From contig CAVRAR010000006.1 of the NCBI GenBank assembly GCA_963719005.1, forward strand, positions 62,001-126,000: DNA of 64,000 nucleotides, in the 5' to 3' direction. Both the position numbers and the translations under genes were made by a program. Of this stretch, positions 25,248-33,644 are shown piece by piece. How positions within the stretch are numbered: position 1 is the stretch's first letter; each line of letters starts with the position of its first letter. A model generated the notes under the pieces. That model was not told the origin of the DNA and searched no databases. It saw only the letters and a list, made by a program, of their open reading frames with translations. This DNA is from G963675935 sp963719005 (GTDB lineage Bacteria; Planctomycetota; Planctomycetia; Pirellulales; Thermoguttaceae).

Positions 25248-26548
25248 CTATCCGAACGGGGCGTCGCGGTCGAGAACCTTCGAGAGCGGCTCGTCGCCGC
25301 GGCTGAGGGCGATCAACAGCCGGGTGACGGTCATCAGGGCGTCGCACAGCGGCAGGCCGGCCTCGGCGTGCCAGAAGCGGCCGCTCGGACCGCCGCCCAA
25401 CGCGGCGGCGTGGTTCAGCATGGCATGGTACATGTCGGCGCGGCGCGGGCTGCTCCTGGCGACCTGCATTCCAAGTCGTTCCAGGCGATCGGCAACTGCC
25501 GGCGGGGTTTCGGTTTCCAGCACGACGACTCTCGCAGGCTCCGGATTCGTCGCAAGCAACAGCAGCAGCCGCTCGGGCGGAACCGGGCGGCCTTGCTCGT
25601 TCAGTACGCAGCACGTTTCGCCGTCGCCGTCGATGCAGGCGGCGAAGTGGGCGGCATCGTCGCGAATCTGCCGCGGCAGATCATTCCGCGTGCTTCGACT
25701 TGGAATGATCTCGCAGGCGACCGTGGCCGCCAGTCGTTGCAGGAAATCGAGCGTTGGCCGCGATGCCGAATCGACCACAACCCGCAACGGCCGCAACGCA
25801 TGGTAGTGTTCCGCCATTTGGGCCAGGTAGGGCTGATCGGCCTGAAAGCGGCGGAGTTGGCCGTGTTTGCGGGCGGGATGCTGGGGGCCGGCTTGATAGC
25901 GCTCGATGATCGGTTCGAGCGATCCGCCGGCGGAAAGCGGCCGCGGGCCGGCGGCCCAGAACTTCAGGCCCGCGGTGTGCGAGTCTTCGCCCGGATTGCC
26001 GACGAGAACGCCGCCTGCCGCTTGGAGATGATCAATGGCGAAGGCGAGGCACGGGGCGGTTGAGGACCGATGTCAACGACGTTGCAGCCGGTCGAGCGGA
26101 GCCCCTCGGCGACCGCCGCCACGAGTTCGGCCGTCAGAGGGCGGCCGTCGCCGGCGAGGAGGAGGGTCCCTGGTTCACTGGGCACTGAAGTGCCCAGCCC
26201 TCCGGGCCTCGCGTTTTCCAACATGACGACGCCGAACGCGGCGGCGATCTCTTTCGCGGCGGCGGGGCTGAGATCGTTCAGAAAGACGCCGCCGGCCCCT
26301 TCCTCGTGGAACAGCGAGCGCGGCTGGCCTCGCCGACTGGTTTCCGCCAATTGTGCAACCCGGCGGGGCGAGAGCGTGCCGGTCTCGTCGCGGCGCGGGC
26401 ATTGCCGGCAGGCCGGATAGAACGCCGCCAGCCGACCGAGATGCACTGCCCGCGAAATCGTGTGTTGCTCGCCGGGGCAACGGTACGGCTCGGTTTGCGG
26501 CGGGGATTCATCGGCGTCCACGGGCGGGCCTTCCGCTTCTTTCCGCAC
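25248..26548 (-). CDS. Degenerate phosphohexomutase-like protein with zinc-finger N terminus (frameshifted)
   Basis: About 433 residues. The N terminus has a possible zinc site (YRCPGEQHT, FYPACRQCP). Domain I of the phosphomannomutase fold follows: GVFLNDLSPAAAKEIAAAFG, then LLAGDGRPLTAELV and STGCNVVDIG. The catalytic loop TASHNP is replaced by GVLVGNPGEDSHTAGLKFW with no serine; the metal loop DGDGDR reads DGDGET; the sugar loop GExSGH reads GGPSGRFW. It should therefore lack mutase activity. One lost C near 26055 shifts the frame. A translated palindrome insert (GLGTSVPSEPG) lies before LLLAGDGRP. GTG start directly after the FmdB stop, so coupled. Confidence 0.72.
26178..26197. repeat. 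Palindrome CTGGGCACT/AGTGCCCAG inside the phosphomutase-like gene
   Basis: Perfect 9-base arms with a 2-base loop, encoding LGTSVP on the minus strand. It interrupts domain I between two conserved segments, where related proteins have no such insert. Confidence 0.6.
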
Positions 26549-26770
26549 TTATCCATGCAGCCCGCAATTCGGGCCGCAACAATGCGAGGAACCGCAGACA
26601 TCGCGGGCGGGGCACGCCGACGAGCCGCCGGCGACGTGGCCCGACGACGCGCTCATGCGGCGTTCGAGCCGCTGCTTGCCGCACTCGGGGCAGGCGGGTT
26701 GCTCGTCGCCGCGGACCAACTCCTCGAACTCCCGCCCGCACTCTAAACACGCATATTCGTAAATCGGCAT
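26549..26770 (-). CDS. FmdB family zinc-ribbon protein
   Basis: 73 residues beginning MPIYEYACLECGREFE, the hallmark of FmdB regulatory/zinc-ribbon proteins, with CLEC and CPEC forming the four-Cys site. The tail is rich in Cys, Ser and Gly and includes CGSSHCCGPNCG. FmdB itself was named for a formamidase operon regulator; the general role is unknown. A Shine-Dalgarno AGGAGGA precedes the ATG. First gene of the minus-strand operon. Confidence 0.9.
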   Translation of the reverse strand: MPIYEYACLECGREFEELVRGDEQPACPECGKQRLERRMSASSGHVAGGSSACPARDVCGSSHCCGPNCGLHG

Positions 26771-26795
26771 TCGATCGTCCTCCTGAACGTACCCT

Positions 26796-26801
26796 ATTAT
26801 A
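26796..26801 (-). promoter_or_regulatory. Candidate -10 box (TATAAT) upstream of fmdB-like gene
   Basis: On the minus strand the sequence gtgTATAATagg lies 25 bases before the FmdB start. The -35 position reads ttctag, a poor match, so recognition may depend on an activator or an extended -10. Confidence 0.45.
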
Positions 26802-26833
26802 CACGCTTGCCATGCGTGCTAGAATAGCGGCGG

Positions 26834-26922
26834 GTATTAGGCACACGCCGTGTGCCGTCGGATGCGTCGAGGGGATATTTGCGAACAAAGGACAAGAACG
26901 GCACACGGCGTGTGCCTAATAC
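26834..26922. repeat. Palindrome family E, two facing copies (REPIN-like)
   Basis: gtattaggcacacgccgtgt (from 26834) and its complement ending ...gtgtgcctaatac at 26922 flank a 40-base spacer. Each arm is itself a palindrome, so the unit can form either two small hairpins or one long one. It sits between fmdB and nnrE. Confidence 0.85.
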
Positions 26923-26928
26923 TTTCCC

Positions 26929-27611
26929 ATGTTGCCTATCGCCTTTACTCGCGAGCAGTCGCGCCGGGTCGATCAAATCGCCGTCGAGGAGTTCGGCTTC
27001 TCGGGGCTGGTGTTGATGGAGAACGCCGGCCGCGGCGTGGCCGACGTGCTTTGCCAATTGGGCATCGCCGGGCCGGTCGTCATCTGCTGCGGCCGCGGGA
27101 ACAACGCCGGCGACGGCTTCGTCATCGCCCGGCATCTCGACCTGCGTGGCCACCACGCTGCGCGTATTGCTCTGGGGCAAGCCCGAGGAACTAACCGGGG
27201 ACGCGGCCGCCAATTACCGCATTCTCGCCAAGACCGACGTGCCGATCGAGGTCTTCGGCGGCGAGCATGATGAAGCGAGGCTGTCGCAGACTCTTGGAAG
27301 GGGCCGCATGGATCGTCGATGGGCTGTTGGGCACGGGGGCGCGCGGCGAACCTCGCCCGCCGCTGGATTTTGTCATCGACCAGCTCAACGCCGCGGCCGC
27401 GCCGAAGTTGGCGATCGACTTGCCGAGCGGTCTCGATTGCGACACCGGACGGCCTGCCCGGCATACGATTCGGGCCGCCGAGACCTGCACGTTCGTCACG
27501 GCCAAGACCGGTTTCTCCGCCCCCGAGGCCGCCCCCTACGTCGGCCGCCTGCACGTTCTCGACATCGGCACGCCGCGGAAGATCATCGAGCAGGTTGCGG
27601 CGTCCTCTTGA
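26929..27611 (+). CDS. nnrE: NAD(P)HX epimerase (YjeF N-terminal domain), two frameshifts
   Basis: Repairs hydrated NAD(P)H by interconverting the R and S epimers. About 227 residues when read across two +1 shifts. Segment 1: FSGLVLMENAGRGVADVL and the signature CGRGNNAGDGFVIARHLDL. Segment 2 (from about 27146): TTLRVLLWGKPEELTGDAAA and YRILAKTDVPIEVF. Segment 3 (from about 27290): LLEGAAWIVDGLLGTGARGE, PKLAIDLPSGLDCDTG and FVTAKTGFSAPEAA. All family blocks are present in order, so the gene is probably intact in the cell. The C-terminal dehydratase domain (NnrD) found in many YjeF proteins is not here. Confidence 0.85.
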
Positions 27612-27627
27612 CGATTGAAAACGAACC

Positions 27628-28846
27628 ATGGATTACGAACCACTCGTTTCCGATTCTTCCCAGTCGCCGCGCCTGCCGCGGAACGTCAAGGTGCTCAGCT
27701 TCGTGAGTCTGCTGAACGACGTGGCGAGCGAAATGATTTTTCCGCTCTTGCCGCAGTTCCTGGTCAACGTGCTGCACGGCAACGCGCGGTGGCTTGGCGC
27801 CATCGAAGGGGCCGCCGATTCGCTCGGCAGCCTCGTGAAGCTCTGGTCGGGCGGGCGCTCGGACCGCGGCGGAAACCGCAAACAATTCGTCGTCTTCGGA
27901 TACGCCCTGGCCAATTTGGTTCGGCCTTTGATCGGCCTGATTGCATTGCCGTGGCAATTATTTGCGATTCGCATCGCCGATCGGGCGGGCAAAGGGGTTC
28001 GCACTTCGCCGCGCGACGCGGTGATCGCCGACTCGACGCCGCCGGAAATCCGCGGCCGGGCGTTCGGCTTCCACCGAGGCATGGACCATCTGGGGGCGGC
28101 CGTCGGGCCGCTGCTGGCCGCCGCGTTTCTCTGGTTCTGGCGAGACGCTCCCGCTGAAGCGTTTGAAAGCTCGGTGCGTCACCTGTTTCTCTTGACGGCC
28201 GTGCCGGGGGCGTTGGTCGTCTTGTTGTTGTGGCTTGGTCTGCGCGAGCCGGCCCGTGCAGCCCCGGCGAAGCCGCGTCCCACGCTGACGCTGCAACCCT
28301 TCGATCGCCGCTTCCGCCTCTACCTTGCGGCGCTGGTGGTGTTCACGCTGGCCAATTCCAGCGATGCTTTCTTATTGCTGCGCGCCGGCGAATTGGGCGT
28401 TGCCACCTGGATGCTGCCGATCCTCTGGAGCGTCTTCCACGTGGTCAAGAGCGGCGGCAACGTGGTCGGCGGCCGGCTGGTCGATCGCGTGGGCCCGCGG
28501 CCGATGATCCTTTTCGGCTGGGTGTACTATGCCGGCGTCTACCTCGCGTTCGGCCTGGCCGCTGCCCAGTGGCAAGTCTGGACGCTCTTCATCGCTTACG
28601 CGATCTTCTACGCAATGACCGAGCCGGCCGAAAAGACCTTGGTGGCCAATCTCGTCGGGCAGGAACACCGGGGGCTGGCGTACGGCTGGTACAACTGCGC
28701 CATCGGCATCGCCACGCTGCCGGCCAGCGTCGTTTTCGGAGTCATCTACAAGGCATTCGGTCCGGTGGCGGCGTTTCGGCAGCGGCGCGGGCTTGGCGCT
28801 GGCGGCGGCGATCCTGCTGGCGCTGTTGCCCCGCGACGGGAAATAG
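27628..28846 (+). CDS. Major facilitator superfamily transporter (frameshifted at C terminus)
   Basis: About 406 residues, 12 predicted helices. Seen: LSFVSLLNDVASEMIFPLLP in helix 1, the MFS motif between helices 2 and 3 (SGGRSDRGGNRK), RIADRAGKGVRTSPRDAVIA and GRLVDRVGPRPMILFGW in the second half. It resembles the YjiJ/tetracycline-like MFS_1 group that is widespread in planctomycetes. One extra T near 28777 (GCGTTTCGGC) throws the last 23 residues out; the other frame gives FGSGAGLALAAAILLALLPR and stops at 28846. The substrate is unknown. Confidence 0.82.
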
Positions 28847-28879
28847 CCACACGTTACGATGCTCGGCGTCGGGGGCACG

Positions 28880-31060
28880 TCATTCGACGGGATTCGTCTT
28901 TCCGTTCTCGAAGGGAAACAGCAAGGGCAGATCCATGCGAATGCTGGTTCCCCTGCCCGGAGCCGAGTCGATAGCGGCGCTGCCCCCCAAGATTTGGGCC
29001 CGTTGGCGAATTCCCTGGAGGCCGTAATGGCCGGGTTCGACCGCGGCCGGCTCGAAGCCGATTCCCCAATCGCGCACCTCGACCTGCACGCGGTCGCCGC
29101 TTCGCTCCAGTTCGATTCGGACTCTTTCGCTTTGACTATAGCGGCAGGCGTTGGTCAGACACTCCTGCACGACGCGGAAGATCGCGCTTTCCAGCGGCGG
29201 AGCAAGACGATCGAATTGTTCGGGATGGACGAACTCGATCTCCGGCCCGCCGCGTTGACGTTGTTGGGAGATCAGGAAATCGACGGCTTCGACGATGCCC
29301 GCCTCGTCGAGAATCGGCGGGCGCAAACCGCTGATCAGCCGGCGGGCCTCGGCCATGGCGTTGCGCAACAGGCGGATCGCGTCGTCGAACAACTCCCGCG
29401 CGGCGTCGGGATCGCGATCGCGCAACGGCTCGATCGACTGGAATTTGTACAGCGCGCCGACCAATTGTTGGGCCAACCCGTCGTGGATTTCGTAAGCGAC
29501 GAGCTTGCGATCCCGCTCGTGCATGTCGAGCATGGTCCGCAACAGCCGTCGTTCCTCGTCGAGCGCCTTTTCCGCCTTTTTTCGTTCGGTGATGTCGCAA
29601 GCGTAGCCGAGCATGATTCGCTCGTCGCCGGAGGTCAGGGCCGTCAAGTGGATGTCCACTGGGAACGTCGTGCCGTCTTTGCGGCGGTGAGTTCCCTCGA
29701 AACTCACAGGATACTCTTGCAGCGGGAGCGCCGCATATCTCTCCAGGTTCTTCGGGATAAAGTCCGGATCGACGTCGGCGATCGTCATCGACAGCAACTC
29801 TTCTCGCGTGTATCCCAAGCTCTCGCAGGCACGTTCGTTGAAGTCCAGAATCCTCGTAGTCTTCTGCGAGTGCAGGATGACGGTGTCGGCGGCGTTGTCG
29901 ACCAGGCGGCGGAAACGCTGCTCGCTCTCGTGCAACTCGCGCGTTCGCTCGGCAACCAGTTTTTCAATGCGGGCCGTGCGTCCGGTCAGCAAGTGGAGAT
30001 ATCCGACGAGGAAGCCGGTAACCAACAAACCGGCCAACAATATGGTGGTCGGTTCCCACGTGCTGCGACGGTTCCAGAAGGCCTTCAACGCGACGCAGTC
30101 GAAATCCCAACGACGATCGGCCACCTTGATTTGGGTCGTGTACCGTAAATTGTCGGGCGACTTTGCCTCTGCGAGACCTTCCGGAGTGGACGGACTTGGA
30201 TAAATGACGATGTCGCTGCCCGCGTTGGAGGAGGGGGCAACGATGAGCACGTCGATTCCGACGGCGGATATGGGGTTAATCGCCGATTTGGCGATCGCGT
30301 CGATTTGGAACAACCCGAAGACGAAACCCTCGGCCGCGAGTTGATCGCCGGGACGTCCGCCGGCGCCGGGGGACTCATTGCTGGCCGGCGCTGCCACAAA
30401 CAACAAGATCCGATTGGCAAACTCGCCGCTGGCCGGCACAAAGATGCCAGCGCCCGGCCGTTTTTGGGACGTGGCACGCTGGATCGCGGCGCGACATTCC
30501 GGAATTGATTGGACATCACACCCGAGCAGCGATTTCCACTTTTCGGCCGGTTCGACATAGAGGATGGGAAAATACTGGTCGCGCGTTTTGGCGGGCATGA
30601 ACTTCCCGCTGCCGTCCCGCTCCGTGATCTCGTATTTGGAAAGTCCCTCGTCGCGGACGAATCGTTCGTAACGTCGGCGTTGCCCGCCCCGGATGCGAGG
30701 CGCCCATCCCAGGGCCAGGACACCATCGTCTTCGTCGATAAGCGGTTGGACGAAGGTGCGAAATTCCTTGCGCTCCACCAAATTGGAACCGGCGAAGTAC
30801 GCCGCGAGCGTATTGACGGCGTTGAGTTGTTGGCTGATTTCGTGTTGAAGCACCTCGGCGCGCCGCTCGCCGCTTCGCAAGAATTGTTCCTTCGCCACCT
30901 CTAGTTCCCGCGTCCTCATCAGCCAGAAGAGCGAGAAAGAGACTGCGACGCCGGCGATTGCGACAAGAAGGCTCAGCAACAGCCGACGCCGTCCCAAATC
31001 GGTCGAGTCGTTTTTCGCCGACCACCATAGACGGCAGCAACGCCATCCGCGCAGACTCAT
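28880..31060 (-). CDS. CHASE-PAS sensor histidine kinase (NarL/UhpB type)
   Basis: 726 residues. An N-terminal membrane helix (LLLSLLVAIAGVAVSFSLFW), a CHASE sensor with ALGWAPRI and YFPILYVEP, a second helix near residue 370, then a PAS domain (FRRLVDNAADTVILHSQ, GYACDITERKKAE). The HisKA_3 dimerisation segment has ERDRKLVAYEIHDGLAQQLV with the phospho-acceptor His, and the ATPase part has VQECLTNACRYS, DWGIGF and HYGLQGIRQRA. Signals to a LuxR-type regulator, which is not adjacent. ATG at MSLRGWRCC chosen; a longer frame is possible. Confidence 0.9.
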   Translation of the reverse strand: MSLRGWRCCRLWWSAKNDSTDLGRRRLLLSLLVAIAGVAVSFSLFWLMRTRELEVAKEQFLRSGERRAEVLQHEISQQLNAVNTLAAYFAGSNLVERKEFRTFVQPLIDEDDGVLALGWAPRIRGGQRRRYERFVRDEGLSKYEITERDGSGKFMPAKTRDQYFPILYVEPAEKWKSLLGCDVQSIPECRAAIQRATSQKRPGAGIFVPASGEFANRILLFVAAPASNESPGAGGRPGDQLAAEGFVFGLFQIDAIAKSAINPISAVGIDVLIVAPSSNAGSDIVIYPSPSTPEGLAEAKSPDNLRYTTQIKVADRRWDFDCVALKAFWNRRSTWEPTTILLAGLLVTGFLVGYLHLLTGRTARIEKLVAERTRELHESEQRFRRLVDNAADTVILHSQKTTRILDFNERACESLGYTREELLSMTIADVDPDFIPKNLERYAALPLQEYPVSFEGTHRRKDGTTFPVDIHLTALTSGDERIMLGYACDITERKKAEKALDEERRLLRTMLDMHERDRKLVAYEIHDGLAQQLVGALYKFQSIEPLRDRDPDAARELFDDAIRLLRNAMAEARRLISGLRPPILDEAGIVEAVDFLISQQRQRGGPEIEFVHPEQFDRLAPPLESAIFRVVQECLTNACRYSQSERVRIELERSGDRVQVEVRDWGIGFEPAAVEPGHYGLQGIRQRAQILGGSAAIDSAPGRGTSIRMDLPLLFPFENGKTNPVE

Positions 31061-31205
31061 TTGGCGAGCCCCCCTTGTGTTGGTGGTGCGTTTGTATTCG
31101 CATCTACTATTATGATAGCACATCCACAGGTAAATCAATGCCCCCCAAGACGGGGAAGCACGGGACGGGAAATTCGCATTGCTGCCTGGGATGCACCGTG
31201 TAACC

Positions 31206-32231
31206 CTACCGCCGTATCGCTTCCGAGAACATCGGATCGTCGCGGTGCAGGTAGGCCTGGTAATTCACCCGCGCGCGAAGCCGCGTCTCCGCGTACGATC
31301 CGTGACGCTCGATCAGCCCCAGATCGTAAGCGAGTTCGTCGGATAATCCGGGCAGCAGCACGCGGTAATCGTACGGCACCTCGTCGGGCTTCAGATGATT
31401 CACGTGATTGCGGATGTTGGTGGTGCAATTGTTCGTCAGCGTGTCGTAGAACTCAGGTGACTTCGCCAGTTTGTTGACGCGGCGCATCACATCGACAAAC
31501 AATTCCCTGGCCTGTTCGGGCGTCGCCGTCGACCGATACAGGTACACGTCCGATAAGTCGCAAGTCACCCGTTTCTGGATCACGTCGCGCTCGCTGGCAA
31601 CGACGTAGATGAGTTCGTACTGCCGAAAGAAGCCACCGATCGCGCTGAACGCCTGGCCGCGCTCCTTGCGGATCTCGACCGACACCGCCAAGTGCTCGCC
31701 GTCCTTGAAGCCGAAACTGAGCATCGTGTGGCCCAGGCTCGGCGTCTCGTTGAACGGCACGACGATGAAATCGACCGAGTTAAGTCCGTCCAGATCAAAC
31801 GACTTGTCGTAGTACGATACGGTAAAGTCGTCCGCACTTCGCCAGCGACAGTCGCGAATGTTGTGAACCGTCACCCGCTTGTCGTCAAAATCGGCCGACG
31901 CGAGCTTTGCTTGTTCCGGGGTCCAATCGCGGTCGTTCGTGGGGACCAGCGGCTTCAACAAATCGCCGTTGAGCTTCAGCGTGGGAAACATGGCCTCCTG
32001 GGGCGTCGCCGGTGCCGGCGGCGATTCTGGTATTCCGCGGCAGCCCGCCAGCAAGGCAATCGCTGCGATCAGGCTGTGACGAGCACTCCAGTGTGCCACT
32101 GCTTGGAACAAGCAGTGCCGTCCCGGCGGACTGTGCCCGGCACTGCTTGTTCCGAGCAGTGGCACACCGCGACAACCAGACACTGGTCCTAATTCTTGGG
32201 TCGGCGGCATAAAAATACGAAACGTGGGCAT
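31206..32231 (-). CDS. DUF4105 lipoprotein with translated repeat in its leader
   Basis: About 341 residues. DUF4105 core: VDFIVVPFNETPSLGHTMLS, SFGFKDGEHLAVSVEIRKER, LYRSTATPEQARELFVDVMR and FYDTLTNNCTTNIRNHVNHL. The last contains the Asn-Asn-Cys motif of this likely papain-like or structural domain. A lipobox (IALLAGC) lies near residue 65. The 77-base family C palindrome falls between the candidate starts and the lipobox and is translated as LLGTSSAGHSPPGRH. The true start is uncertain: ATG 32231 or 32210, or GTG 32099 just before the hydrophobic signal. Confidence 0.75.
   Translation of the reverse strand: MPTFRIFMPPTQELGPVSGCRGVPLLGTSSAGHSPPGRHCLFQAVAHWSARHSLIAAIALLAGCRGIPESPPAPATPQEAMFPTLKLNGDLLKPLVPTNDRDWTPEQAKLASADFDDKRVTVHNIRDCRWRSADDFTVSYYDKSFDLDGLNSVDFIVVPFNETPSLGHTMLSFGFKDGEHLAVSVEIRKERGQAFSAIGGFFRQYELIYVVASERDVIQKRVTCDLSDVYLYRSTATPEQARELFVDVMRRVNKLAKSPEFYDTLTNNCTTNIRNHVNHLKPDEVPYDYRVLLPGLSDELAYDLGLIERHGSYAETRLRARVNYQAYLHRDDPMFSEAIRR
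32091..32167. repeat. Palindrome family C, 77 bases
   Basis: Outer arms gtgtgccactgctt and aagcagtggcacac-type, inner arms aagcagtgccg and cggcactgctt. The exact length is 77 bases, the same as the copies at 44922 and 62180. It overlaps the leader of the DUF4105 gene. Confidence 0.88.
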
Positions 32232-32371
32232 CGTGGGTAATTTCACCCTCGGCCAATTGGCCCACTTCGGGCATTCTATGACAAGAACGAGTGGTATTAA
32301 CGGGAAAACCCGTTTCCTGCAAGAGGAATCGGGCTATCCCCACTTCGGAGGTTTGGGTAGAATCGGTAAAC

Positions 32372-33560
32372 ATGTTGCACTACCATACCGCCGGCGAATC
32401 GCACGGCAAAGCACTAGTGGCCCTGGTCGATGGTTTTCCCGCCGGCGTCGAGATCCACGAAGAACCGATCGACGCGGAGCTGCGCCGCCGTCAAAAGGGA
32501 TACGGCCGGGGCGACCGGCAGCGGCTCGAATCGGACCACGTCGAAATCCTCAGCGGCCTGTGGCACGGCACGACCATCGGCAGCCCGATCGCTCTGCTGG
32601 TGCGCAACAACGACTACAAAATCGAGCGGATGGAGGATCTCGCCTGTCCCCGGCCTGGCCACGGCGACCTGAACGGGTCGATCAAGTACCTCGGCTCGAT
32701 CCGCGGCATTTTGGAGCGGGCCAGCGCCCGCGAGACCACCGCGCGCATCGGCGCCGGCGGTTTGGCGAAACAATTGTTGGCCCATTTCGGCATCGAGGTC
32801 TTCGGCTACGTGACCGCCATCGGGCCGATCGACGTCGCTCCGCGGCCGGAGACGCTCGAACAACAGCGGCTGCTGCGCGATCAAAGCGAACTCTATACGC
32901 TCGATCCGAACCAAGACGCCAGGATCAAGACGCTGGTCGACCGCACGCGAGAACAGGGCGACACGCTCGGCGGTCTGATCGAAGTTCGCGTCGAAGGCGT
33001 CCCCTTCGGACTCGGCTACGCATACACAATGGGACAAGAAGCTCAGCGGCCGGCTCGCTCAGGCCGTCATGTCGATCCAGGCGATCAAGGGCGTTGAAAT
33101 CGGCATGGGTTTCCAGGCGGCGCGACGGCCGGGCTCCGAAGTCCACGATCCGATCCGTTACGATCCCGCGCTGGTCGATACGATTTCGCTGGGATTCGTG
33201 CGGCCGACGAACCATGCGGGCGGATTGGAGGCCGGCATGTCGAACTCGCAGCCGATCGTGCTCCGCGCCGCGATGAAACCGATCAACACGCTGGCCCAGC
33301 CCTTGGAATCGGTGCGGCTTGAAACCAAGCAGCCGGAATCGGCCTCCTACGAGCGGAGCGACGTCTGCGCCGTGTCGGCGGCAAGTTGCGTCGTCGAGAA
33401 CGTCGTGGCCTTCGAGATCGCCCGGGCGATGGTCGATAAGTTCGGCGGCGACAGCCTCGCGGAGATGCAGGCCCGCTGGAAACTGTTCCACGAAATGGCC
33501 CGGGAGCATCTGGCAATAGCAGGCAAAGGCGGCACGAAAGTGGAGGAGAATGATGAATGA
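32372..33560 (+). CDS. aroC: Chorismate synthase (frameshifted)
   Basis: Last shikimate-pathway enzyme: converts EPSP to chorismate with reduced FMN. About 396 residues when read through. N-terminal MLHYHTAGESHGKALVALVD signature, RRRQKGYGRGDRQRLESDHV, and RASARETTARIGAGGLAKQL are intact. The frame breaks near 33020, where HTQWDKKLSGRLAQAVMSIQ is in the +1 frame; removing one T from ggctacgcat restores GLGTHTQW. Then QAIKGVEIGMGF and the C terminus follow. Because the gene is needed for aromatic amino acids, an error in the sequence is likely. Its stop codon lies in a heptamer repeat. Confidence 0.93.
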
Positions 33561-33637
33561 TGAGTGATGAATGATGAATGATTCGCTGCGACCCTTTGCC
33601 GGCATTCATCATTCATCACTCATCATTCACCATTCTG
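33548..33637. repeat. Heptanucleotide array (atgatga words), inverted
   Basis: Left: atgatga, atgatga, gtgatga, atgatga, atgattc. Right: attcatc, attcatc, actcatc, attcacc, attctga. The two arms pair over about 30 bases, giving a strong hairpin after aroC that could serve as terminator or RNA stabiliser. The last codons of aroC (Asn-Asp-Glu-stop) are inside it. Confidence 0.88.
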
Positions 33638-33644
33638 AACACGG

